DNA of 64,000 bases, taken from the NCBI GenBank assembly GCA_963662525.1, contig OY759717.1, positions 1,426,001 to 1,490,000 of the forward strand. Reading direction: 5' to 3'. A program made the translations under genes and the position numbers. Each line of letters starts with the position of its first letter. Positions within the stretch are counted from its first letter, which is position 1. Below, piece by piece: positions 43,403-52,429 of the stretch. The notes under the pieces were generated by a model. That model was not told where the DNA came from. It saw only the letters and a list, made by a program, of their open reading frames with translations, and searched no databases. The stretch is from CAZSDU01 sp963662525 (GTDB lineage Bacteria; Bacteroidota; Bacteroidia; Bacteroidales; FEN-979).

Positions 43403-44857
43403 ATGAAAAAGCTAGTTGTCATCCTTCTCTCCGCGCTATTTTGTGAAAGTCAAGTCTCTTCTCAAACAATACCGACAGATAGTTTGTATTTGGGTCAAAC
43501 CCCGCCGGGAGATTCTGCGATCGTCTTTGCACCGGGAAGCATTTCTCTTCCCAACCGGAGAGAGACGAAAATAGTCTTTTCACCGGATAACCAGGAATGC
43601 TTAATCGGGATCGGCCAGAATAATACGTTTAAAATATTATATACAGATTTTTATAGCGGTTTCTGGAAATCCCCGTTACCGGCTTATTTTATACCAAACA
43701 ACCGACCGATTGAACCTTTTTATTCCCCCGACAGTATGCATGTGTTTTTTACAAGCTATGCCGATATTTATATGTCAACACTTGTAAGTCAATCATGGTC
43801 AACACCTTTAATACTTGCATCACCTGTCAACACTGGGTATGAAGAGTATCATCCGACGACAGCCCTGAATGGGACCCTCTATTTTTGTTCAATGCGTGAT
43901 AATCCAAACTTGGATATTTATTGTTCCCCCTATGAAAACGGGAATTTTTCCACTGTTGAAAAGCTTGACATGGTAATTAATCGTCATACCCCTGAACAGA
44001 ATGGCGCCTGGGATCCATATATCTCACCTGATGAAAGTTACATCATTTTTACCTGCATCCGTTCAGATGGTTACGGACAAGAGGATCAATACATAAGTTA
44101 TAACAGAAGTGGCCTCTGGACGAATCCTAAAAATCTGGGACCAACAATTAATACCCCGGCAATAGAATATGGTTCTTATGTGAGCCCTGACAGCAAATAT
44201 TACTTTTTCAGCCGACCGGCGGGATGGGGTCCTAATGCTGCAGCGGATATCTACTGGATCAAAATAGATGATCTTATCAACAGTCTCATGTATACCAACT
44301 TTGTACCCTATGTCAGAAACCTGATCCCTGATCAGCCGGCTATTAAAGGAGAGTTGTTCACTTTTACCATTCCCGACAGCACTTTTGTGGATGATGACGG
44401 CAACAATACACTCACCTACACTGCAGAACTTACCAACGGAAACCCTTTACCCGCATGGTTGACTTTTGACACCCTGGCAGGAACATTTACCGGAACGCCT
44501 GAAGTAACTGAAACGTTGAATATCAGGGTTACAGCAACCGATACTGCCGCTGCGGCTGCTTCAACGAGCTTTAAAATCATGGTAAATAATCCTGTTTCCA
44601 TTGATCAGATACACGGGCAAATCGAAGGGGTGAGGATCTTTCCAAATCCAACAAGCGGATTTTTAAATATATCGTTAGGTTCATTATCAGGGGTAACGGC
44701 TATTGTTGAAATCACAAATCCGAAAGGAGAAGTAATTCTGAAAACAACATGTTTAAATTCCATTCTTTTTAACTTTTCAGACAAACCAAAGGGACTGTAT
44801 CTTGCAAAAGTTACTCTTGATAATGTCAATATCATCAGAAAGTTGTATGTCGAATAG
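43403..44857 (+). CDS. Secreted PD40 protein with cadherin-like module and T9SS tail (3)
   Basis: This encodes 484 residues: signal peptide, opening DSLYLGQTPPGDSAIVFAPG, PD40 repeats (FSPDNQECLIGIG, FYSPDSMHVFFTS, YISPDESYIIFTCIRSDGYG, YVSPDSKYYFFSRPAG) to about 285, a CADG module and a T9SS domain ending RKLYVE. It begins 19 bp after the second PD40 gene, so the two are probably co-transcribed. Its middle-to-C-terminal region is nearly the same as in the gene at 39522, whereas its propeller is much more different. The last 50 residues have diverged again. Confidence 0.85.
   Translation: MKKLVVILLSALFCESQVSSQTIPTDSLYLGQTPPGDSAIVFAPGSISLPNRRETKIVFSPDNQECLIGIGQNNTFKILYTDFYSGFWKSPLPAYFIPNNRPIEPFYSPDSMHVFFTSYADIYMSTLVSQSWSTPLILASPVNTGYEEYHPTTALNGTLYFCSMRDNPNLDIYCSPYENGNFSTVEKLDMVINRHTPEQNGAWDPYISPDESYIIFTCIRSDGYGQEDQYISYNRSGLWTNPKNLGPTINTPAIEYGSYVSPDSKYYFFSRPAGWGPNAAADIYWIKIDDLINSLMYTNFVPYVRNLIPDQPAIKGELFTFTIPDSTFVDDDGNNTLTYTAELTNGNPLPAWLTFDTLAGTFTGTPEVTETLNIRVTATDTAAAAASTSFKIMVNNPVSIDQIHGQIEGVRIFPNPTSGFLNISLGSLSGVTAIVEITNPKGEVILKTTCLNSILFNFSDKPKGLYLAKVTLDNVNIIRKLYVE
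44273..44712 (+). repeat. 440-bp near-identical repeat, copy B
   Basis: This is the second copy of the module at 40359-40798, in the same orientation and the same reading frame of its host gene. About 97% of positions match by eye. The identity begins and ends abruptly inside the coding sequence, as expected of gene conversion or recent module transfer between paralogues. Confidence 0.9.
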
Positions 44858-44963
44858 ATGCCATTTTGCCTTTGATCAAAAAAACAGTCCATTAACATGT
44901 TAAAGGTCTATTAGACGAATTTTTCTTCCTTTATTTGCACTAAATTAGCATAATGACACCACT

Positions 44964-46100
44964 ATGAAAAAACCGAAACTGTTATTGATTGCCTGCCTGC
45001 TGCAAATGAGTTTAAGCGCCCAGGAGGATGTGGTTATCGGAAAGTACCGGAAATTCGAATCAAAAATACTTGGAGGTGAAGTCACCTACTTGGAACATCT
45101 TCCCGACGGATATGAAAAATCGGATCAAAAATACCCCGTGGTCTTCATGATGAACGGACAAAACACTTCACAATTTGCCAATGATGCGGCCACCCTGGAT
45201 AATCTTGCAGGCGAACGTGTCCCCGACATGATCCTCATCGGGATATCCAACACGGGTGTGGCCGATACGTATTGGTCCTGTCCCAACGACAGCGGCCAGG
45301 TTCGGGGCGGAAAAAGCTTCTGTGCCTTTTTAAAAGAGGAATTGATCCCGGAGATTGAGAAAAACTACCGGACCAATGGGTATTGGATTCTCGCGGGGCA
45401 GTCGAATACCGGTCTTTTCGTACTGTATAATTTTCTATTCCAGCCTGATCTGTTCAATGCCTATGTAATCGCAAGCCCCATGTTGGGATGGTGCCCCGAT
45501 TTCTTTTTGAACAAAACCAAAAGCTTTCTTAAAGATAATCCCGGGATCAGAAAAAAGCTGTACATCTCCTATGGTGACCTTGATTATGTGCAGGTTCTCA
45601 ATCACATGAACAATTATAAGGAGACACTGAAACAAGCGCCTGCCTGTCTTGAATGGAGGGTTGAACTGATCGAAAATGCAGGTCACGTTCCCTATTCAAG
45701 CCTGAATAATGCCCTGCTGTTTTTCTTTTCCGGATGTACGATGAATGCTGAAAGGAGAAAATTGAGCGTTCCGGAAATAAAATCGCATTTTGAAGCACTC
45801 TCAAAGGAATACGGTTTCGAGGTCAATCCAAAGCCAGGCGTATTGCTCGATATGGCGTTCGACCTGGGCGATGAACAAAAAACCGACCAGGCGATCGGAA
45901 TCATGAATTATCTGATCAGCTTAGATCCTGATTCTGAAATGAATTATTATTGTCTGGGACGACTGCTGCAAAAATCGGGTGACATTGAATCAGCGAAAGA
46001 AAATTACAATAAAGCCTTGAGGATCAACCCCGAACATGAACCTTCAAAGGCAGCGCTAAAAAAACTGAATAAAATATCAACAGGGTATTCTAACCAGTAA
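44964..46100 (+). CDS. Secreted enterochelin-esterase-like hydrolase with TPR tail
   Basis: This encodes 378 residues. A signal peptide (MKKPKLLLIACLLQMSLSAQ) precedes an alpha/beta-hydrolase domain of the putative esterase / IroE-like family (about 25-260). It has LPDGYEKSDQKYPVVFMMNG, the nucleophile elbow AGQSNTG with Ser147, and a likely catalytic histidine His241 in ENAGHVPY. The acid is probably in SYGDLDYVQ. Residues 270-370 include TPR-like repeats (CLGRLLQKSGDIESAKENYNKALRI ends near 360). The family hydrolyses esters of siderophores and other substrates; the substrate here is unknown. Confidence 0.82.
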   Translation: MKKPKLLLIACLLQMSLSAQEDVVIGKYRKFESKILGGEVTYLEHLPDGYEKSDQKYPVVFMMNGQNTSQFANDAATLDNLAGERVPDMILIGISNTGVADTYWSCPNDSGQVRGGKSFCAFLKEELIPEIEKNYRTNGYWILAGQSNTGLFVLYNFLFQPDLFNAYVIASPMLGWCPDFFLNKTKSFLKDNPGIRKKLYISYGDLDYVQVLNHMNNYKETLKQAPACLEWRVELIENAGHVPYSSLNNALLFFFSGCTMNAERRKLSVPEIKSHFEALSKEYGFEVNPKPGVLLDMAFDLGDEQKTDQAIGIMNYLISLDPDSEMNYYCLGRLLQKSGDIESAKENYNKALRINPEHEPSKAALKKLNKISTGYSNQ

Positions 46101-46112
46101 AATGACAAAAAA

Positions 46113-46571
46113 ATGATAATGAATTATAAAACAGGCAGCCTTCCATCAAGCTTTTATTATTTAGGCGCAATGCTATTGGGTGTCGGCATCTGGAGAATGA
46201 TAGTTTTAGACTGGAAAGGGATATTGTTTTTCCTGATTTCATTGCTTTGCCTTTTTATTAAATCCGGGATCATAATAGATACTGACCATAGAAAAATAAA
46301 AAAATACTTTGGCTTTTTCATGATTAAAAAAGGAAAATGGGAGAATATCAATTCATTGATTCATCTTCAAATCATGAAAATAAAAGAAACTCAAAACATG
46401 AGTGTTCTTTCCATAAGCAGAACTGAAATCAGGGATGTTTATAAACTTTTTTTGGTTTTACCTGATAGAAACATTGAGCTTCTCTCAGGAGAATATGATT
46501 TCATAATCAAAGCCGCAAATGAAATATCACAGGAACTTAAAACAACAGTATTTATGAGACCCATTGTCTGA
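46113..46571 (+). CDS. Small membrane protein with PH-like soluble part
   Basis: This encodes 152 residues. Two hydrophobic segments near the N-terminus (YYLGAMLLGVGIWRMIV and GILFFLISLLCLFI, residues 15-50) form a hairpin in the membrane. The remaining 100 residues are strand-rich and end in a helix (FIIKAANEISQELK). This order resembles bacterial PH-domain-like membrane proteins. I cannot assign a function. An in-frame ATG two codons later is an equally good start. The gene is AT-rich and lies 12 bp after the esterase gene. Confidence 0.6.
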   Translation: MIMNYKTGSLPSSFYYLGAMLLGVGIWRMIVLDWKGILFFLISLLCLFIKSGIIIDTDHRKIKKYFGFFMIKKGKWENINSLIHLQIMKIKETQNMSVLSISRTEIRDVYKLFLVLPDRNIELLSGEYDFIIKAANEISQELKTTVFMRPIV

Positions 46572-46614
46572 AGTTATAAACAATAATAAACGGAAATAAA
46601 CAAAAAACCATTCC

Positions 46615-47982
46615 ATGAATACAAACTTTTCTAAAAGAATTAAATCAAGTTTTCTGATTTTATTACTCATCATGCCATTTGTGTCATTTTGCCGTGCAGG
46701 TAAACATGATATTGTAATTACCAATGTTAATGTTGTTGATGTAAATGCAGGGAAAATATTAAAAAATAAAACGATAGCCATTGACAATAATCGCATTAGT
46801 GCCATTTATGATAAGGAAATTTCCGGTTCAATCTCAACCATTTTAATTGACGGAAAGGGCAAATATCTTATCCCGGGTCTTTGGGATATGCATGCTCACT
46901 ATAAATGGAGCCATGTTGACCTGGATCCTTTACTTATTGCCAATGGTATTACCGGAATCAGGGAGATGTGGGGAGACATGCCGGCCTTTGTGGAAATTCC
47001 AAAAAAAACAGAACAGAAAGGGTCCGTGTCACCGGATATTTATCTGTCAGGTGATCTTCTTGATGGAAATCCACCCTCTTTCCCGGCAGGATGTTTGGTG
47101 GTTACAACACCAGATGAAGCTGCTGATGCCGTAAAAAAGCAGATAGATAAAAACGTTGATTTTATCAAAGTTTACAGTTCGTTATCCGAAGAGAGTTTTA
47201 TGGCAATCGCCAGGGAAGCCAGAAAAAGGAACATCACATTCGCCGGTCATATACCCAACAGAGTTTCAATCTACAAGGCAATTGAAGCAGGAATGGCCAG
47301 CTCGGAACATTTATATGGGTTTCTGAATGCCTGCTCATCAGTTGATACATCAAATGAAGCACTTATTAATACATTTTCTGAAAAAAAGTTTGACTCACTG
47401 TGTTCAGTGCTGGCTAAGAATAGCATGTGGTTATGCCCCACCTTGACGGTTAACAGGGCAATGAGTTATTTAAACGATACAATATTTACAAGTGATTATA
47501 GAAAGTCATATTTACCGGGATACGTTCTTGAGATATGGAATCAAAAAATGAGTCCTTATACAAAAAGCCAGATAGATAATTTTTCGAATAGTTCAAGAGT
47601 AAGGTACTTTTTTGAGCTAAGCTTAATAGGCAAAATGAATGCAAAAGGGGTGAAATTTCTTGCAGGAACCGATTTCCCCAATCCTTATGTTTTCCCTGGA
47701 TTTTCGCTGCACGATGAATTGTCGCTCATGGTTAAGGGTGGCATGCCGGCTCTTGATGCACTACGGTCTGCAACAATCAATCCTGCAATATTTATGAATA
47801 AAAAAGCTGATTTTGGTTCTGTTGAGGCAGGCAAACTGGCCAGCCTGGTTCTGCTGAATAAGAACCCATTAGAAAATATTGAAAATACAAAAACCATTGA
47901 AACCGTTATCGTACGGGGGAAAGTTTATAACAGGAAAGCGCTGGATTTAATGTTAGCACAAGCAAAATCAAATGACAAATGA
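46615..47982 (+). CDS. Secreted amidohydrolase, imidazolonepropionase/prolidase-like (copy 1)
   Basis: This encodes 455 residues. A signal peptide ends near residue 28 (FVSFCRA). The metal site of the amidohydrolase superfamily is complete: His93 and His95 in GLWDMHAHY, Lys185 (probably carboxylated) in FIKVYSS, His212 in AGHIPN, His232 in SSEHLYG and Asp353 in GTDFPNP. That set indicates a binuclear, probably zinc-dependent enzyme of the group cleaving N-acyl or Xaa-Pro type peptides or amides. The substrate is not readable. A paralogue lies at 62526-63890 with segments of near-identical DNA. Its stop overlaps the next gene by 4 bp (ATGA). Confidence 0.85.
   Translation: MNTNFSKRIKSSFLILLLIMPFVSFCRAGKHDIVITNVNVVDVNAGKILKNKTIAIDNNRISAIYDKEISGSISTILIDGKGKYLIPGLWDMHAHYKWSHVDLDPLLIANGITGIREMWGDMPAFVEIPKKTEQKGSVSPDIYLSGDLLDGNPPSFPAGCLVVTTPDEAADAVKKQIDKNVDFIKVYSSLSEESFMAIAREARKRNITFAGHIPNRVSIYKAIEAGMASSEHLYGFLNACSSVDTSNEALINTFSEKKFDSLCSVLAKNSMWLCPTLTVNRAMSYLNDTIFTSDYRKSYLPGYVLEIWNQKMSPYTKSQIDNFSNSSRVRYFFELSLIGKMNAKGVKFLAGTDFPNPYVFPGFSLHDELSLMVKGGMPALDALRSATINPAIFMNKKADFGSVEAGKLASLVLLNKNPLENIENTKTIETVIVRGKVYNRKALDLMLAQAKSNDK
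47242..47380 (+). repeat. Near-identical amidohydrolase segment A, copy 1
   Basis: This segment matches 63150-63288 with about 7 mismatches in 139 bp, including a run of about 62 identical bases. It covers the His212 and His232 metal-ligand motifs. Neighbouring parts of the two genes show clearly lower identity. Confidence 0.8.
47661..47798 (+). repeat. Near-identical amidohydrolase segment B, copy 1
   Basis: This segment matches 63569-63706 with 3 mismatches in 138 bp. It covers the catalytic GTDFPNP motif and the following helices. Confidence 0.85.
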
Positions 47983-49259
47983 GGATAAAAACACCGTTTG
48001 AAAGAATCTTCGAAAAGATTCAAAAGACTCGGTTTATCGATACGCATGAACATTTTATAGACGAAACGGAAAGATTAAATTGCTTAAAACCATTCGTAAC
48101 ATGTGACGATTGGACAAGTATTTTTGGTCTTTATTCGAAATTTGATTTTGTATCAGCAGGGATGCCAAAAAGAGATGTTGATTCATTTACATCATCAGAT
48201 ATACAGCCGGTTGACAAATGGAAAATTATTGAGTCTTACTGGCAAAAAGTGAAGTATACCGGGTACGGACAGGTGATTCAAAATACCATCAATGAGCTAT
48301 ACAACATTCCCCAATTGACGCAGGAAAACATTCCGGAACTGGAAGAAAAATATCAGGCATACAGGAAAAAAGGATTTTACAAAGAGACACTCAAAAAAGC
48401 AAAAGTTAAAAGCTGCATCGTAAATCCTCCCGGCAGACCATTTAAGGAAACAGAGTTGCCGGAGATATTATATCAGGACATTGATGCTCTTGGTATGATT
48501 AAAATTAATGTCGAACGATATAATGAAAGTATTCTTCCAAAAGTTTCTGATTTAAATGACTGGTTACACATCATTGACTGGTGGTTTGAAAGATATTCAA
48601 AATCGGCTATTGGAGTTAAAATTGGCAATGCATATTTCAGACGACTTGATTTTGAGAAAATAGATTTTGAAAAAGCAGCACCATTGTTTCAAGATAAATT
48701 ATCAGGAATAAAATTGTCGGAACTGGAGGAAAAGCAAATTCAGGATCACATTTTCTGGTATGTTGTGGATTTGGCAACTCAGAAAGGATTGCCAATAAAA
48801 TTGCATACAGGATACCAGGCCATGAACAATATGATGAATCTGGAAAATGTAATGTATAACCCTGCTGATTGCGCAAATCTTTGCCGGTTAAGTCCAGATT
48901 CCAGATTTATTTTTTTTCATATCTCTTACCCTTACTATGAACCGATGATATCCTTGGCGAAACATTATGAAAATGCTTTTATCGATATGTGCGGGTCCTG
49001 GTCAATAAACCCAATTGCCTCCATTGACTTTCTGAAAAAGTATATTGTGACTGCTCCTGTCAATAAGCTATTGGTATTCGGTGGAGATGATTTGTACATG
49101 GAAAACTTAATGGGTCATTCCATCCTTGCGAGAAAAGGAATAGCATATTCCCTGTCTGATTTGATTAAGAATAATTGGATTTCAGAGGCAGATTCTTTTG
49201 AAATAGCCGAAAGAATAATGTTTAAAAATGCAGAGGAAATTTATGGAATCGGAGAATAG
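47979..49259 (+). CDS. Cytoplasmic amidohydrolase-2-type metal-dependent hydrolase
   Basis: This encodes 426 residues with no signal peptide. The TIM-barrel amidohydrolase pattern is visible: His23 and His25 in FIDTHEHF, a histidine in PIKLHTGY, another in FIFFHISYPYY, and an aspartate in VFGGDDLY. The extended N-terminal half with LYNIPQLTQENIPELEEKY recalls the amidohydrolase-2 / uronate-isomerase-like branch. The substrate is unknown. It is translationally coupled to the exported amidohydrolase upstream, yet the two enzymes act in different compartments, which suggests sequential steps on an imported product (inference). Confidence 0.8.
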   Translation: MRIKTPFERIFEKIQKTRFIDTHEHFIDETERLNCLKPFVTCDDWTSIFGLYSKFDFVSAGMPKRDVDSFTSSDIQPVDKWKIIESYWQKVKYTGYGQVIQNTINELYNIPQLTQENIPELEEKYQAYRKKGFYKETLKKAKVKSCIVNPPGRPFKETELPEILYQDIDALGMIKINVERYNESILPKVSDLNDWLHIIDWWFERYSKSAIGVKIGNAYFRRLDFEKIDFEKAAPLFQDKLSGIKLSELEEKQIQDHIFWYVVDLATQKGLPIKLHTGYQAMNNMMNLENVMYNPADCANLCRLSPDSRFIFFHISYPYYEPMISLAKHYENAFIDMCGSWSINPIASIDFLKKYIVTAPVNKLLVFGGDDLYMENLMGHSILARKGIAYSLSDLIKNNWISEADSFEIAERIMFKNAEEIYGIGE

Positions 49260-49281
49260 TAAGCAAAACCACTAAAATCAA

Positions 49282-50354
49282 TTGAAACATATGAAAACGA
49301 CATTATTTTTTGGTTTTGTAATTTTTACAATTTCTTTATTGGGGCAAGGCAATCCTCAAAAATATCGGGACCTTGTCAGAGTTGCAGACTCACTGTACAA
49401 TGCGAAAGACTTTAAAAATTCTGCTTTTACATTTTCCAAAGCATTTGAGGCGAATGGCTGGAAAGGCTCATCAAAAGAGCATTATAATGCTGCCTGTTCA
49501 TGGGCTTTGGCAAACTATCCCGACAGTGCCTTTTTTCATTTAAATTATATTGCCACACAAATGAATTACACGGATTACGGGCATATCAAGGGAGACCCTG
49601 ATCTCAAATCACTATACAGTGATAGAAGATGGCAATCCTTTACTGCGTTGGTAAAAGCAAATAAAGACCTTGCCTATGCCAATATCGACTTCATCACTAT
49701 TAACGGATACAAAGTTGAAGTATTAACTTCCGGGATGCAAAATAATAAAGCAGATAAACCTGTGGTTGTTTTCGAAAATGGAATGGCCAGTAGTTTTAGA
49801 AGCTGGGACATGGTAGCGGAAGAAATTTCCAAAACAAATACCGTGTTCCGATACAATCGTCCGAGAATAGGAGAATCGGAAAATGACAGCCTTCCGCCAA
49901 CAACCGCACATATTGTCGACAACCTAAGGAAAATGCTTCTGCAAAAAGGATTGAAACCACCTTACATGCTGGTTTCTCATTCATTTGGAGGAGCCTATAT
50001 CAGGAGTTTTGCCTCCCGGTATCCGGGGGAAATTGCAGGTCTTGTTTTTGTGGACCCCGTTGACTTTACCCCAAAAAAGAGGGACGGCGATTTGCCATAC
50101 CTCGAAATAGGGTTGACCCAACATCAGATTGATTCACTTTTTGGAAAACCATATGATAATTTCATAGAGAAACTTTATGAAGAAATGCCGGGTTTCTATG
50201 TTGAGGAAGTTAAAGTTTCAAGGTCATTATATAACAGCGCGTTTAAAGAATGTGATCGCAATCCGGCCACCTCATTCAACAAGATGATCCTGATCTGTTA
50301 ATTTCAAGTATTAAACTGGCTTTACGGGATGATGAAAAAATCAAAGAAGATTAA
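49282..50354 (+). pseudogene. Exported TPR/alpha-beta hydrolase gene broken by internal deletion
   Basis: The open frame (49282-50301, 339 codons) has a signal peptide, a TPR-like region (about 25-125) and an alpha/beta-hydrolase domain with Ser234 in SHSFGGAY. It then ends abruptly after NPATSFNKMILIC with no catalytic-histidine segment. Reading a different frame from 50268 gives HLIQQDDPDLLISSIKLALR and then DDEKIKED and a stop at 50354. That is a typical hydrolase C-terminus with the triad histidine. So the 5' and 3' parts of one gene are joined out of frame near 50268, with the stretch between them (perhaps 50-80 codons) lost. The shortened protein is unlikely to be active. Confidence 0.8.
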
Positions 50355-50422
50355 GATACCAACCGCTAATAAGTTGCTGAAATGTAAAAAATGACAGGGC
50401 CTCCTGAAATAAATTATGAATT

Positions 50423-51535
50423 ATGACAAATAGAATCTTACTAGCATCAATTGGATTTATACTGATTTTTTCCACTGGATATTCTAAAACAGCAGAATTT
50501 AAGAAGTTCGAAGTTGAAAAAAAAGGAATAAAAATTGAGATTAATTCTGAGCTTGAGCTGTTCCACATCATGGCGTACCTGAGTAATTCAAATTATCTGA
50601 ATAATCTAGATTTTAAGTATAAATCTGACATAAACACCTTTTTTGCTTTATTCAAAAATGATAATTCCGTTCAATTCGTAAAAAAGGTTTTGCAGAATTA
50701 TCATGCTCATTTGTCAATAAATGGATTGTTTTTCGACAGGAATTTCAAAAGAGATACTTCATTTATGAAGTTTTTGCAATTGGATAGTTTTGGTTTGCCA
50801 AACACCTTGAGCAATAAATCAATGATCCTTGACAGTCTTAAAAATGCTGTTGCTTCCTTTGCAGGGATTACCCGGTTCGATGCATTCGTTGAAAATCACC
50901 GGGGATATTATCAACAAAAAATTAATGAGGTTGCGGGCGCAATTTCAGGTCTTGACATGATCAGGGATTTTGAAACATTCTGGGGCACAAAAAAGGACAG
51001 TTACACCTTCATCATTACAATGCTGGAACAGGATATTCATGCTTATTGGTTTACAGACCATGGTAAATCAGGTTGCCTGTTTTTTCTATCACCAAGGTTT
51101 GCCGGTGAACAGGATGCGGCATTCGGGAACAGCGATACAACCAACCTCAGGGAAGGGAAAATGGCTGCAAAAGATTACATTTATTATGGCGCAACACATG
51201 AGATTGGTCATGCCTTCTTAAATCCGATGATGGATAATTTCAATAAACAAATAGATCAAATTCCATTTAAATATTCCACACCGGATCCATCGAAAATTTC
51301 TTTTTTATGTGAATCCTTCCTGAGGAGTTTAACCGCTTACTTTTTGATTAAAAACCATTATGGTGAGTTTGCTCAAATGGTTATCCAGGGCGAAAAACAA
51401 CAAGGATACATCTATAATGAATTTATTGTTGATTTAATTAAGGATTATGCCGGTAACCGCAATAAATACAGGACATTCAGTAATTACGTCCCGGATTTCC
51501 TGGACAAATTGAAACAAGAAGTTGAAAATAAATAA
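50423..51535 (+). CDS. Secreted DUF4932-type putative zinc metallopeptidase (1)
   Basis: This encodes 370 residues. A signal peptide is followed by ELELFHIMAYLSNSNYLNN, which parallels the N-terminus of the gene at 58559. The zinc motif is HEIGH (His259, Glu260, His263) followed by AFLNP. A third candidate ligand is Glu297 in CESFLRSLTAYFL, so the pattern is of gluzincin type. The matching spots in the 58559 protein are HEFNHSYVNP and NESLVRASVIRYLL. DUF4932 is my family assignment from these motifs. Peptidase activity is inferred from the metal site and not established. It begins 69 bp after the broken hydrolase gene. Confidence 0.72.
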   Translation: MTNRILLASIGFILIFSTGYSKTAEFKKFEVEKKGIKIEINSELELFHIMAYLSNSNYLNNLDFKYKSDINTFFALFKNDNSVQFVKKVLQNYHAHLSINGLFFDRNFKRDTSFMKFLQLDSFGLPNTLSNKSMILDSLKNAVASFAGITRFDAFVENHRGYYQQKINEVAGAISGLDMIRDFETFWGTKKDSYTFIITMLEQDIHAYWFTDHGKSGCLFFLSPRFAGEQDAAFGNSDTTNLREGKMAAKDYIYYGATHEIGHAFLNPMMDNFNKQIDQIPFKYSTPDPSKISFLCESFLRSLTAYFLIKNHYGEFAQMVIQGEKQQGYIYNEFIVDLIKDYAGNRNKYRTFSNYVPDFLDKLKQEVENK

Positions 51536-51547
51536 AATAAATTATTC

Positions 51548-52429
51548 ATGAAAAAAGTTATTGCACTGTTGATTACTATTTTTAGTTGCAATATTTTATT
51601 TGCTCAAGAAACAGTAGCTTATTTTGATACTGATTTTCCTGATACACTTCCAAAGAAATATGCGATAAATATTATCTCATTAAAAGATCGACTTCAAGAA
51701 AGTCTTACAATGAGTATTGATGGGAGTGAACAGCTATTTACGCAAACTTTATCGGCAAACTGGTTCCAGGAACGGATTATAACCATTAAAGCAATAGACA
51801 ATCGCCAAGTAGTTCTTGACACGCTCAGATTTGCAAAGAAATATAATATGTTCGCCGAGCCAATGATTTCTTTCAACAATAAACGATTATTTTTTATTGC
51901 AAATAATCGTTGTTGTTATTCCAACCGGTCAACTTCAGGTGATTGGTTAAGCCCAATTAGACTAGATTCCATAAATTGTGGCGAAGAATACTGGTATACC
52001 CGATTATTAAATGACGAGTTGAGCGATACTGCCTTTTATAATGTTATAAAAGACAGATCATTATTCAAATCCATGCGATTCCTTGCCTTTAAAAATACAA
52101 TATTGCCCGGGTGCGATCCTTATATCTCTCGCAATAGAGATTACATGATTTTTTCTTCCTTTAAAGAAGGTGGATATGGGCAAGGAGACTTATGCGTATG
52201 TTTTAATGATGGTAGAGGGAATTGGTCAAAAGCATATAACTTAGGTCCAGAAATTAATACTGAATATTTCGAATATGGGCCTTTCATATCTCCTGATGAA
52301 AGGTTTCTGTTTTTTTCACGAAGAGAAAAATGGGAAAATGCCGCTTTTTCTGATATTTATTGGGTAAGTATAAAGGTTATTGATAAATACAGAAAGGCTG
52401 AAAAATTAAAAGTAAAACAGCATGAATAA
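51548..52429 (+). CDS. Secreted PD40 protein without T9SS tail
   Basis: This encodes 293 residues. A signal peptide (MKKVIALLITIFSCNILFAQ) is followed by a diverged PD40 propeller. The last blades are the clearest: PYISRNRDYMIFSSFKEGGYGQGD and FISPDERFLFFSRREKW, which parallel GGYGQ and SPDESYIIF in the three PD40 genes upstream. It lacks the CADG and T9SS parts, so it should stay periplasmic or be secreted by another route. It overlaps the TlpA-like gene by 8 bp. Confidence 0.75.
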   Translation: MKKVIALLITIFSCNILFAQETVAYFDTDFPDTLPKKYAINIISLKDRLQESLTMSIDGSEQLFTQTLSANWFQERIITIKAIDNRQVVLDTLRFAKKYNMFAEPMISFNNKRLFFIANNRCCYSNRSTSGDWLSPIRLDSINCGEEYWYTRLLNDELSDTAFYNVIKDRSLFKSMRFLAFKNTILPGCDPYISRNRDYMIFSSFKEGGYGQGDLCVCFNDGRGNWSKAYNLGPEINTEYFEYGPFISPDERFLFFSRREKWENAAFSDIYWVSIKVIDKYRKAEKLKVKQHE

